Shown piece after piece: positions 54,570 through 62,835 of a DNA stretch of 64,000 bases (position 1 is its first letter; every line of letters starts with the position of its first letter). This DNA comes from Streptomyces glaucescens. GTDB lineage: Bacteria > Actinomycetota > Actinomycetes > Streptomycetales > Streptomycetaceae. Under the pieces are notes generated by a model that saw nothing but the letters and a program-made list of their open reading frames with translations, was not told where the DNA came from and searched no databases. Location: positions 2,871,501-2,935,500 of the forward strand of contig NZ_CP009438.1 of the NCBI RefSeq assembly GCF_000761215.1, written 5' to 3'. A program made the position numbers and the translations under genes.

Positions 54570-54908
54570 ATGTCCTCACGGTCCGGGCCGGACAGCACCA
54601 CCGAGGTCGTCCGCTGGGCGGCCTTCAGCTGTGTCCTCGTCCCGCTGGTGCTCCTGTGGCACGGCACCTCCCCGGCCGGGGCGGCGGGCACCGCGCTCGG
54701 CCTCGCGGCCGTGACGGCCGTCTGCCGGCTGCTGCTGCGGCGGTCGGAGCGCGGCGCGGCCCGGCGGCCGGCGGAGGAACCGGCTCCGCACCGGGGGCGT
54801 CACCAGCGGACCGGGTCGGGAGCACACCGCGGCGAGCGCTCCGGCGGGCGCCCCGGCGGACGATCGGGCGCACGGTCCGGCGGGCAGGGAGATACACCGG
54901 TCGGTTGA
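54570..54908 (+). CDS. Small membrane protein with Arg/Gly-rich tail
   Basis: 112 residues from ATG 54570 with CAGGGAG upstream. Two predicted membrane helices: AAFSCVLVPLVLLWHGT at about 17-33 and AGTALGLAAVTAVCRLLL at 39-56. The remaining 55 residues are a disordered basic tail (RRSERGAARRPAEEPAPHRG, then repeated SGGRPGGRSGARSGG). No family recognised. It precedes adpA by about 380 bp and is probably separately transcribed. Confidence 0.7.
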   Translation: MSSRSGPDSTTEVVRWAAFSCVLVPLVLLWHGTSPAGAAGTALGLAAVTAVCRLLLRRSERGAARRPAEEPAPHRGRHQRTGSGAHRGERSGGRPGGRSGARSGGQGDTPVG

Positions 54909-55287
54909 CCGGTTTCCGCGCACGGGCCCGTATCTTTTCAGCCAACTTCTTAATGGTGTGCATCACCCGTCCGGAACGCCCCCCACCCCCGGTTTGACCT
55001 GCACGGAAAGGGTCTCCAGTGAGGTCTGCACCCTACGCGGTTTGGCCACTGCGACGAGGCGCACTTCCCTGCACGGCCCACGAGTGCAACCCTTCGTGAT
55101 CGAATGCTTTACGCCAAGTTGCCAAGTCGACAATGTGCCGGGTAGCGAACTGGCCATCCCGGTACGGCGTGACGCAGTAGATTCGATCTTGATTTGTCTT
55201 ACGGCGGGGGACTCGTGCAGGACCGAGGGGAAACGTGCAGGAGCGACACAACCGAGGAGCCGCGACCACCGAGGGGGGCTTAGCGCG

Positions 55288-56568
55288 ATGAGCCACGACT
55301 CCACCGCCGCGCCGGACACCGCGGCCCGGAAGCTGTCCGGGCGTCGCCGCAAGGAGATCGTCGCGGTGCTGCTGTTCAGCGGCGGCCCCATCTTCGAGAG
55401 TTCCATACCGCTGTCGGTGTTCGGGATCGACCGCCAGGACGCCGGCGTACCGCGCTACCGGCTGCTCGTGTGCGCCGGTGAGGACGGCCCGCTGCGGACC
55501 ACAGGGGGCCTGGAACTCACCGCGCCACACGGCCTGGAGGCGATCTCACGGGCGGGCACGGTCGTCGTGCCGGCCTGGCGGTCGATCACCTCGCCGCCAC
55601 CGGAGGAAGCGCTCGACGCACTGCGCCGGGCGCACGAGGAAGGCGCCCGCATCGTCGGACTGTGCACCGGCGCCTTCGTGCTCGCGGCGGCCGGCCTGCT
55701 GGACGGCCGTCCCGCGACCACCCACTGGATGTACGCGCCGACGCTGGCCAAGCGCTATCCGTCGGTGCACGTGGATCCGCGCGAACTCTTCGTCGACGAC
55801 GGGGACGTGCTGACGTCGGCGGGCACCGCGGCCGGCATCGACCTCTGTCTCCACATCGTGCGGACGGACCACGGCAACGAGGCGGCCGGCGCGCTGGCCC
55901 GCCGCCTGGTCGTCCCACCGCGCCGGAGCGGAGGCCAGGAACGCTACCTGGACCGCTCTTTACCGGAGGAGATCGGCGCCGACCCGCTCGCCGAGGTCGT
56001 CGCCTGGGCGCTGGAGCACCTCCACGAGCAGTTCGACGTGGAGACGCTGGCGGCACGCGCGTACATGAGCCGCCGTACGTTCGACCGCCGGTTCCGCTCG
56101 CTCACCGGGAGCGCGCCGCTGCAGTGGCTGATCACCCAGCGGGTGCTCCAGGCGCAGCGGCTGCTGGAGACGTCGGACTACTCGGTGGACGAGGTGGCGG
56201 GCCGCTGCGGCTTCCGCTCCCCCGTCGCGCTGCGCGGGCACTTCCGCCGGCAGCTCGGCTCGTCCCCGGCGGCGTACCGGGCCGCGTACCGGGCGCGCCG
56301 GCCGCAGGGTGAGCGGCAGACCGACCCCGAGTCCGTGGCAGCGGGCTCCGGCCTCGGCGCGGGCCCGGGACAGCCCGGCCCGGGCGGGATCGGCCAGCCG
56401 GGCCAGGGCGGGCACGCCGCCGCCGCGCACCACCAGGACCACCCGGTCCCGCTCCAGGCCCGCCGCACCGCGGCCGCGAGCGCCGTCGGCGCCCCCGGGT
56501 CCCTGGACCACCGGGACGCCTACGTGGGGTCGCGCGCCGGCCTCCCGGGGCAGCGCAGCGGAACGTGA
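55288..56568 (+). CDS. adpA: AdpA, AraC-family master regulator with TTA codon
   Basis: 426 residues from ATG 55288 (AGGGGGGC upstream). N-terminal DJ-1/PfpI-like dimerisation domain (VAVLLFSGGPIFESSIPLSV; VGLCTGAFVLAAAGLLDGRP) and C-terminal AraC HTH (FDVETLAARAYMSRRTFDRR, then VDEVAGRCGFRSPVALRGHF). Codon 225 is TTA (55960-55962), in the linker, as in other adpA genes, so synthesis needs bldA tRNA. AdpA switches on morphological differentiation and antibiotic genes. The C-terminal 80 residues are a Gly/Pro/Gln-rich extension, longer than I recall for the 398-405-residue orthologues. Confidence 0.95.
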   Translation: MSHDSTAAPDTAARKLSGRRRKEIVAVLLFSGGPIFESSIPLSVFGIDRQDAGVPRYRLLVCAGEDGPLRTTGGLELTAPHGLEAISRAGTVVVPAWRSITSPPPEEALDALRRAHEEGARIVGLCTGAFVLAAAGLLDGRPATTHWMYAPTLAKRYPSVHVDPRELFVDDGDVLTSAGTAAGIDLCLHIVRTDHGNEAAGALARRLVVPPRRSGGQERYLDRSLPEEIGADPLAEVVAWALEHLHEQFDVETLAARAYMSRRTFDRRFRSLTGSAPLQWLITQRVLQAQRLLETSDYSVDEVAGRCGFRSPVALRGHFRRQLGSSPAAYRAAYRARRPQGERQTDPESVAAGSGLGAGPGQPGPGGIGQPGQGGHAAAAHHQDHPVPLQARRTAAASAVGAPGSLDHRDAYVGSRAGLPGQRSGT

Positions 56569-56579
56569 CCGGCCGACCG

Positions 56580-56620
56580 CGCCGCGGGGCCACGAGGAAC
56601 CCCCTCGTGGCCCCGCGGCG
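56580..56620 (+). terminator. adpA terminator
   Basis: Perfect 17-bp stem CGCCGCGGGGCCACGAG / CTCGTGGCCCCGCGGCG with a 7-base loop, 12 bp after the stop. Confidence 0.9.
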
Positions 56621-56687
56621 TTCCCGGGGCGCCGCGCAGCCGGTACGCGGGGGATCCGTCCCCGCCGCACGGCCGTAATGTGGACGC

Positions 56688-57296
56688 ATGAACGATCGCA
56701 TGGTGTGGATCGACTGCGAGATGACCGGCCTCTCGCTGTCCGACGACGCGCTCATCGAGGTAGCCGCCCTCGTCACCGACTCCGAGCTGAACGTGCTCGG
56801 CGAGGGCGTGGACATCGTCATCCGGCCGCCGGACCGGGCGCTGGAGACGATGCCGGAGGTGGTGCGGGAGATGCACACCGCGTCCGGGCTGCTCGCCGAG
56901 CTGGCGAACGGCACGACCCTCGCGGACGCCGAGGAACAGGTCCTCGCGTACGTGCGCGAACACGTCAAGGAACCGGGCAAGGCCCCGCTGTGCGGCAACT
57001 CCGTCGGCACGGACCGCGGCTTCCTGCTCCGCGACATGCCGATCCTGGAGGACTACCTCCACTACCGGATCGTGGACGTGTCCTCGATCAAGGAACTGGC
57101 GCGCCGCTGGTACCCGCGGGCCTACTTCAACAGTCCGGAGAAGAACGGCAACCACCGCGCCCTCGCCGACATCCGCGAGTCCATCGCCGAGCTGCGCTAC
57201 TACCGCGAGGCCGTCTTCGTCCCGCAGCCCGGGCCCGACTCGGAGACCGCGAAGGCGATCGCCGCGAAGTACGTCCTGCCTGCTCGGCACGGCTGA
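56688..57296 (+). CDS. orn: Oligoribonuclease
   Basis: 202 residues from ATG 56688. DEDDh exonuclease: [10 protein letters not shown] (ExoI Asp/Glu), [15 protein letters not shown] (ExoII region) and [19 protein letters not shown] with the ExoIII His-Asp. Degrades two- to five-base RNA and pGpG, thus linked to c-di-GMP turnover. Next to adpA as in other streptomycetes; monocistronic behind the adpA terminator. Confidence 0.95.
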   Translation: MNDRMVWIDCEMTGLSLSDDALIEVAALVTDSELNVLGEGVDIVIRPPDRALETMPEVVREMHTASGLLAELANGTTLADAEEQVLAYVREHVKEPGKAPLCGNSVGTDRGFLLRDMPILEDYLHYRIVDVSSIKELARRWYPRAYFNSPEKNGNHRALADIRESIAELRYYREAVFVPQPGPDSETAKAIAAKYVLPARHG

Positions 57297-57407
57297 CACA
57301 GGCCGTCGGGAGGGGCGCCGCGAAACGTGTGCGCGAGCACCCCTTCGGACCCTGTACACTTTTTCTCGGCCGGTCGGGGAAGCGACAAAAGTCCGCCGCC
57401 GGTCATG

Positions 57408-57480
57408 GTGGGTGTAGCTCAGCTGGTAGAGCACCTGGTTGTGGTCCAGGATGCCGCGGGTTCGAGTCCCGTCACTCACC
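57408..57480 (+). tRNA. tRNA-His (GTG anticodon)
   Basis: 73 nt from acceptor stem GTGGGTG to its partner CACTCAC at 57473-57479 plus the C73 discriminator. Anticodon arm CCTGG-TTGTGGT-CCAGG gives anticodon GTG; the T arm reads GCGGGTTCGAGTCCCGT. An encoded G at 57407 can serve as G-1 opposite C73, the tRNA-His identity mark. CCA is not encoded. Confidence 0.95.
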
Positions 57481-57486
57481 CTGAGT

Positions 57487-57526
57487 GATCAGCCGGTGAC
57501 CTTCGGAAGAGGGTCACCGGCTGATC
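57487..57526 (+). terminator. Terminator after tRNA-His
   Basis: Perfect 15-bp stem GATCAGCCGGTGACC / GGTCACCGGCTGATC with a 10-base loop, 6 bp past the tRNA. Confidence 0.9.
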
Positions 57527-57978
57527 GCGTTGTACGGCTCTCCCGTCGGCTGTCACGCGGCCCGCTCAGCGGCCGGCCGTCCGGCTCGTTCCCGGACCGC
57601 CGGCGCCGGCCGCGACGATGACGGTCATGAGCCGGATCATCTCGTACGACACCGCCGACAGGGCCGACGTCGTCGCCCGCCCCGGCGCCGCCGGGAATCC
57701 AGCGCCGCCTGCTGCCGCACCGGCGCCTGTTCTCCGGTCCGCCGCAGGGAAATCCCCCTGTTGCCTCCCGCGCCCCGTGGACGGCCCGCACAGCGGCAGG
57801 TTCCCGCTCGCCGAGGCCGAACCGGCGGCCGACGCCTGCCGCGCCGTGCCGGACCGGCTGGACGAGAGCCTCCGGTACGGCCTCCGGGAGCTGACCGAGA
57901 AACCGGAGTCCGAGCGCACCGAGGGGAGTACGCCACGGAGGGCCCTGGTCCGACGCGCGCCGTCGCGCCGGGCACCGC
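57527..57978 (+). other. Non-annotated stretch with coding-like ORF, unsupported
   Basis: A frame from ATG 57627 (MSRIISYDTADRADVVARPG) stays open past 57978 into cebR without its own stop; it has no good ribosome site. It may be a decayed gene or chance. I cannot name it. Confidence 0.25.
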
Positions 57979-59034
57979 TCAGGACGAGGCCCGCGCCACC
58001 AGTTCCGTGGCCAGCACCACCTGGCGCCGCTCCAGGCCCCGCGACACCGCCGGGCGGCGGTCGGCGATCTCGGTCAGGAGGAGGTCGATCATGCGGCGGC
58101 CCATCTCCTGGATCGGCTGGCGGACGCTGGTCAGGGGCGGGTCCATGTGGCGGGCGATCGCCGAGTCGTCGTAGCCGACCAGGGCCACGTCGTCGGGGAT
58201 CCGGCGGCCCGCCTCGCGCAGGGCGTGGCGGGCGCCCGCCGCCGTGACGTCGGAGGCCGCGAAGACCGCGTCCAGGTCGGGGCGGCGGGACAGCAGCTCG
58301 GCCGTCGCCCGGCGGCCGCCCTCCTCCGTGAAGTCGCCCGCCTCGATCAGCCCTTCGTCGACCTCGTGGCCGGCGTCGGCGAGCGCGTCGCGGTAGCCGT
58401 CGATGCGGCGCTGGGCGCCGTAGACGTCGAGCCGGCCGGTGATGTGCGCGATGCGGCGGCGGCCGTGGGCGAGGAGGTGCTCGACGGCCGAGCGCGCGCC
58501 GCCGTAGTTGTCCGAGTCGACGGACGGCAGGGTCTCCGCCGCGGAGCGCGGGCCGCTGATCACCGCGGGGATCTCCAGCTGGGACAGGAGGTCCGGGAGG
58601 GGGTCGTCGGCGTGGACGGAGACCAGCAGGACGCCGTCGACGCGGTGCGCGGCGAGGTACTGGGCGAGGCGCTGACGCTCGCGGTCGCTGCCCGCGAAGA
58701 TCAGCAGCAGCTGCATCTCGGTGTCCGAGAGTTCCGCGCCGACGCCGCGCAGCATGTCCGAGAAGTAGGGCTCGGCGAAGAAGCGGGTCTCCGGTTCGGG
58801 GACCACCAGCGCGATCGCGTCGGTGCGGTTGGCGGCGAGGGCGCGCGCGGCCGTGTTCGGGACGTAACCGAGTTCGGCGACCGCCGCCTCGACGGCGGCG
58901 CGGGTCGCGTCGCTGACCCGGGGGGAGCCGTTGATCACCCGGGAGACCGTGCCGCGGCCGACCCCGGCGCGCGCGGCGACCTCCTCCAGAGTCGGCCGGC
59001 CGCCGCTGCGGCCCCGCGCTCCGTGGCTTGCCAT
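57979..59034 (-). CDS. cebR: CebR, LacI-family cellobiose/cello-oligosaccharide repressor
   Basis: 351 residues from ATG 59034 with GAGGGAGGG upstream. LacI HTH TLEEVAARAGVGRGTVSRVI at about 15-34; periplasmic-binding-like domain with ALVVPEPETRFFAEPYFSDM, VISGPRSAAETLPSVDSDNY and FAASDVTAAGARHALREAG. Divergent from cebEFG-bglC, and TGGGAGCGCTCCCA sites precede cebE and bglC. It should release DNA when cellobiose or cellotriose binds, and in plant-pathogen relatives also controls thaxtomin. Confidence 0.92.
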   Translation of the reverse strand: MASHGARGRSGGRPTLEEVAARAGVGRGTVSRVINGSPRVSDATRAAVEAAVAELGYVPNTAARALAANRTDAIALVVPEPETRFFAEPYFSDMLRGVGAELSDTEMQLLLIFAGSDRERQRLAQYLAAHRVDGVLLVSVHADDPLPDLLSQLEIPAVISGPRSAAETLPSVDSDNYGGARSAVEHLLAHGRRRIAHITGRLDVYGAQRRIDGYRDALADAGHEVDEGLIEAGDFTEEGGRRATAELLSRRPDLDAVFAASDVTAAGARHALREAGRRIPDDVALVGYDDSAIARHMDPPLTSVRQPIQEMGRRMIDLLLTEIADRRPAVSRGLERRQVVLATELVARASS

Positions 59035-59221
59035 GGGCTTCGCCCTCCCTCGTACACCCGTTGGCCTGGAATCTAACAGTGCCGCGGCCATATGGTGCCG
59101 AGCGGCCACGGACGATCCCGGCCGAGGGCGCCAGTTAACAGGCCGATAACTGAACGCAGATCTCCGCGTCCGCTCCCTTGACACCCCCGCTCGAAGCCAC
59201 GAACCTTCAACACATCACCGA

Positions 59222-59235
59222 TGGGAGCGCTCCCA
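59222..59235. promoter_or_regulatory. CebR box upstream of cebE
   Basis: TGGGAGCGCTCCCA is a perfect 14-bp palindrome equal to the CebR consensus, 151 bp before the cebE start. A TTGACA at 59178-59183 is a possible -35 of its promoter. Confidence 0.9.
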
Positions 59236-59386
59236 CACTACCTGGCACTTACACAACCCGCACGTTCCCCGCCCGAGCCGCAACGCCACACCGCACCAAG
59301 CAACACCCGGAGAGCTTCATGCACAACGGGGCCAACCAAGCAATTCTGGCCGGGGGGTCGGCACGTCAGGGCAACTGGAGGACCCA

Positions 59387-60706
59387 ATGCGAGCATCCAC
59401 CCGTATCCGCCGCAAGGCGGTCGTCCTCGCGGCCGTAGCGTCGCTGGGCACCGGGCTGCTGGCCGGCTGTGCCGACGACGGCGACAACGAGTCCGGCTCG
59501 TCGAACGGCGGCGACGGCAGCGGCAAGACCACGATCACCCTGGGACTCTTCGGCACGTTCGGCTTCAAGGAGGCCGGGCTCTACGACGAGTACATGAAGC
59601 TCAACCCCGACGTCGTCATCAAGGAGAACGTCGTCGAGCGCAACGAGAACTACTACCCCGCGCTCGTCAACCACCTGACCACCAACAGCGGCCTCATGGA
59701 CATCCAGGGCATCGAGGTCGGCAACATCGCCGAGGTCGTCGCCACCCAGTCCGACAAACTGCTCGACCTGTCGAAGTACGGCAAGAAGGCCGACTACCTG
59801 GAGTGGAAGTGGCAGCAGGCCACCACCAAGGACGGCACGACGGTCGGCCTCGGCACCGACGTCGGCCCGATGGCGATCTGCTACCGCAAGGACCTGTTCC
59901 AGCAGGCCGGACTGCCCACCGACCGCGAAGAAGTCGCCAAGCTGTGGGCGGGCGACTGGAAGAAGTTCGTCGACGTCGGCCGTGACTACCAGAAGAAGGC
60001 GCCCAAGGGCACCACCTTCATGGACTCCCCCGGCGGTCTGATCAACGCGATCCTGAGCAGCGAGACCGAGCGGTTCTACGACGCCTCCGGCAAGGTCGTC
60101 TACAAGCAGAACCCGGCCGTCAAGGCCGCCTTCGACCTCACCGCCGAGGCGGCCGAGGACGGTCTGGTCGGCAACCAGACCCAGTTCCAGCCCGCCTGGG
60201 ACACCACCATCGCCAACAGCAAGTTCGCCGCGATGTCCTGCCCGCCGTGGATGCTCGGCTACATCAAGGGCAAGTCCAAGCCGGAGGCCAAGGGCAAGTG
60301 GGACGTGGCCGCGGCCCCGAAGTCCGGCAACTGGGGCGGCTCCTTCCTGGCCGTGCCGAAGTCGGGCAAGAACACCGAGGCCGCCGCGAAGCTGGCCGCC
60401 TGGCTGACCGCGCCCGAGCAGCAGGCCAAGCTGTTCAAGGTGCAGGGCAGTTTCCCGAGCACCCCGGCCGCGTACACCATGCCCGAGGTCACCAGCGCCA
60501 AGAACGACATGACCGGTGACGCGCCGATCGGCGAGATCTTCGCCGAGGCCGCCAAGAACGCCCCGGTCCAGGTGATCGGCCCGAAGGACCAGATCATCCA
60601 GCAGGGCCTCACCGACAACGGCGTCATCCTGGTCGCCCAGGGCAAGTCGCCCGCGGAGGCCTGGGAGAACGCCGTGAAGACCATCGACAACAACCTGGAC
60701 CAGTGA
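59387..60706 (+). CDS. cebE: Cello-oligosaccharide-binding lipoprotein
   Basis: 439 residues from ATG 59387 with GGAGG upstream. Lipobox LLAGC with Cys28, then a Ser/Gly-rich linker. A family 1 extracellular solute-binding protein: LKEAGLYDEYMKLNPDVV region, GTDVGPMAICYRKDLFQQAG and NWGGSFLAVPKSGKNTEAAA. Delivers cellobiose and cellotriose to CebFG; the ATPase (MsiK) is encoded elsewhere. CebR box upstream; overlaps cebF by four bases. Confidence 0.93.
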   Translation: MRASTRIRRKAVVLAAVASLGTGLLAGCADDGDNESGSSNGGDGSGKTTITLGLFGTFGFKEAGLYDEYMKLNPDVVIKENVVERNENYYPALVNHLTTNSGLMDIQGIEVGNIAEVVATQSDKLLDLSKYGKKADYLEWKWQQATTKDGTTVGLGTDVGPMAICYRKDLFQQAGLPTDREEVAKLWAGDWKKFVDVGRDYQKKAPKGTTFMDSPGGLINAILSSETERFYDASGKVVYKQNPAVKAAFDLTAEAAEDGLVGNQTQFQPAWDTTIANSKFAAMSCPPWMLGYIKGKSKPEAKGKWDVAAAPKSGNWGGSFLAVPKSGKNTEAAAKLAAWLTAPEQQAKLFKVQGSFPSTPAAYTMPEVTSAKNDMTGDAPIGEIFAEAAKNAPVQVIGPKDQIIQQGLTDNGVILVAQGKSPAEAWENAVKTIDNNLDQ

Positions 60707-61731
60707 CCCGTATGACCACTGGGCACGACACCACCGCCGCGTCCCCCTCCACCGAGGGGGGCGCGGCCCCGGGCCGCCCGCCCGGCGACGCCGCCGCCGT
60801 GGAGAAGGAGCGCCGCCACCGGGCCCGGCTGTCCCGCCGCTGGCAGCGGGACGTGCGCTGGAGCCCGTACGCGTTCGTCTCCCCGTTCTTCCTGCTGTTC
60901 GTGGCGTTCGGCCTGTTCCCGCTCGTCTACACGGGCTGGGCCTCGCTGCACAAGGTGGAACTGACCGCACCCACCGACATGGACTGGGTGGGCCTGCGCA
61001 ACTACACCAGGATCTTCGACGACGAGTTCTTCTGGAACGCGGCGCAGAACACCCTGACCATCGGCATCATCTCGACGGTGCCGCAGCTGCTGATGGCCAT
61101 GGGCCTCGCCCACATCCTCAACTACAAGCTGCGCGGCTCGACGTTCTACCGGGTCGCGATGCTCGCGCCGTACGCGACGTCGATCGCCGCGGCCTCGCTC
61201 GTCTTCGTGCTGCTCTTCGGCCGCGACTACGGCATGATCAACTGGGCCCTCGGCCTGGTCGGCGTCGACAACATCGACTGGCAGAACGAGACCTGGGCCT
61301 CCCAGATCGCCGTGTCGACCATCGTGATCTGGCGCTGGACCGGCTACAACGCGCTGATCTACCTCGCGGCGATGCAGGCGATCCCGCAGGACCTGTACGA
61401 GTCGGCGGCGCTGGACGGCGCCAACCGCTGGCAGCAGTTCTTCCACGTCACGCTGCCCTCGCTGCGGCCGACCATCCTGTTCACCACCGTCGTCTCCACG
61501 ATCGGCGCCTCGCAGCTCTTCGGCGAGCCGCTGCTGTTCGACGCGAACAAGGGTGCCTCCGGCGGGTCCCAGCACCAGTTCCAGACGCTCGGCCTGTACC
61601 TGTACGAGCAGGGCTGGGTGAACCAGCACCTCGGCCGGGCCTCCGCCATCGCCTGGACGATGTTCCTGATCCTCATCCTGATCGGGATCGTCAACTACGT
61701 CATCTCGCGCCGGCTGCGCGCCAGTAGTTAG
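60703..61731 (+). CDS. cebF: Cello-oligosaccharide ABC permease CebF
   Basis: 342 residues from GTG 60703 (GTGA overlap); ATG 60712 is an alternative. Six membrane helices, first AFVSPFFLLFVAFGLFPLVY. The EAA loop ESAALDGANRWQQFFHVTLP marks it as a MalF-type sugar permease. Pairs with CebG. A hydrophilic Ala/Pro N-terminus of about 45 residues precedes the first helix. Confidence 0.93.
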   Translation: MTRMTTGHDTTAASPSTEGGAAPGRPPGDAAAVEKERRHRARLSRRWQRDVRWSPYAFVSPFFLLFVAFGLFPLVYTGWASLHKVELTAPTDMDWVGLRNYTRIFDDEFFWNAAQNTLTIGIISTVPQLLMAMGLAHILNYKLRGSTFYRVAMLAPYATSIAAASLVFVLLFGRDYGMINWALGLVGVDNIDWQNETWASQIAVSTIVIWRWTGYNALIYLAAMQAIPQDLYESAALDGANRWQQFFHVTLPSLRPTILFTTVVSTIGASQLFGEPLLFDANKGASGGSQHQFQTLGLYLYEQGWVNQHLGRASAIAWTMFLILILIGIVNYVISRRLRASS

Positions 61732-61742
61732 GAGAACCGGCC

Positions 61743-62651
61743 GTGACGACGACACTGACTCCCCCGGACCCGGACCAGGCCGAGAAGGCGCCGCAGCGCT
61801 CGCGCCGGCCCCGGGCGGCGCGGGCGGGCGGGCAGATGCACGCCGGTCCCGTCGCGTACGTGGTGCTCGCGCTGTTCACCATCGGCTCGCTGTTCCCGCT
61901 GGTGTGGACGGCGATCGCCGCCTCCCGGGACAACAACCGGCTGGCGCAGACCCCGCCGCCGTTCTGGTTCGGCGCCAACCTCTTCGACAACCTCGAACTG
62001 GCCTGGACCGACGCCAACCTGGGCGAGGCGTTCCTCAACACCACCATCGTGGCGGGCATCTCGGCGGCCACCATCGTCTTCCTGTCCACGATCGCCGGGT
62101 TCGCCTTCGCCAAGCTGCGCTTCAAGGGCCGGGGCGCGCTGATGCTGATCGTCATCGGCACGATGATGGTGCCGCCGCAGCTCAGCGTGATCCCGCTGTA
62201 CATGATGGTCGCGAAGCTGGACTGGACGGACCAGCTCCAGGCGGTGATCTTCCCGTCGCTGGTCAGCGCGTTCGGCGTGTTCTTCATGCGGCAGTACCTG
62301 ATCCAGGCGCTGCCCGACGAGATCATCGAGGCGGCGCGGATGGACGGCGCGAGCAGCTGGCGCGTGGTCTGGCACGTGGTGTTCCCGGCGGCGCGGCCCG
62401 CGATGGCCGTGCTGGGCATGCTGATGTTCGTGCAGACCTGGAACGACTTCCTGTGGCCGTTCCTGGTGCTGACCCAGACCGGCAACCCCACGGTGCAGGT
62501 CGCCGTGGCGGGCCTGGGCCGCGGTTACACCCCCGACCAGTCCCTGATCATGGCGGGCGCGCTGCTGGGCACGCTGCCGCTGCTGGTGGTCTTCGCGATC
62601 TTCGGCAAGCAGATCGTGGGCGGCATCATGCAGGGCGCGGTCAAGGGCTGA
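61743..62651 (+). CDS. cebG: Cello-oligosaccharide ABC permease CebG
   Basis: 302 residues from GTG 61743 with GGAGAAC upstream. MalG-type permease: about six helices from AYVVLALFTIGSLFPLVWTA, EAA loop EAARMDGASSWRVVWHVVFP and a GRGYTPDQSLIMAGALLGTL end. Forms the channel with CebF. Last transporter gene before bglC. Confidence 0.93.
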   Translation: MTTTLTPPDPDQAEKAPQRSRRPRAARAGGQMHAGPVAYVVLALFTIGSLFPLVWTAIAASRDNNRLAQTPPPFWFGANLFDNLELAWTDANLGEAFLNTTIVAGISAATIVFLSTIAGFAFAKLRFKGRGALMLIVIGTMMVPPQLSVIPLYMMVAKLDWTDQLQAVIFPSLVSAFGVFFMRQYLIQALPDEIIEAARMDGASSWRVVWHVVFPAARPAMAVLGMLMFVQTWNDFLWPFLVLTQTGNPTVQVAVAGLGRGYTPDQSLIMAGALLGTLPLLVVFAIFGKQIVGGIMQGAVKG

Positions 62652-62741
62652 CGCCCCGCTTCCCCGCGCGCCGCCCGCGGCCCGTTCCGCACGCCCCGCT
62701 TCTCCCGGGGGCCGGGTCACCGCCGCCTCGGCCCCTGCACA

Positions 62742-62800
62742 TCCCTCCTTCCCCTTTCCTCCCCCTTCCTTTTCCCGCCCCTCCCCCTTTCCTTGTCTCT
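62742..62800. other. Polypyrimidine tract between cebG and bglC
   Basis: 59 bases with only two purines (G at 62777 and 62795), rich in CCCTTT-like runs. Strand-asymmetric and non-coding. Confidence 0.9.
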
Positions 62801-62821
62801 ACGTCGGTCTCCACGACCCCC

Positions 62822-62835
62822 TGGGAGCGCTTCCA
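62822..62835. promoter_or_regulatory. CebR box overlapping the bglC ribosome site and start codon
   Basis: TGGGAGCGCTTCCA matches the CebR box at 13 of 14 positions. GGGAG inside it is the likely Shine-Dalgarno site, and its last A is the first base of the bglC ATG. Confidence 0.85.

Noticed and set aside
55165-55185. A TGACGCAG half-site upstream of adpA resembling a BldD box.
   Set aside because: Only one half fits the consensus; too weak to call without binding data.
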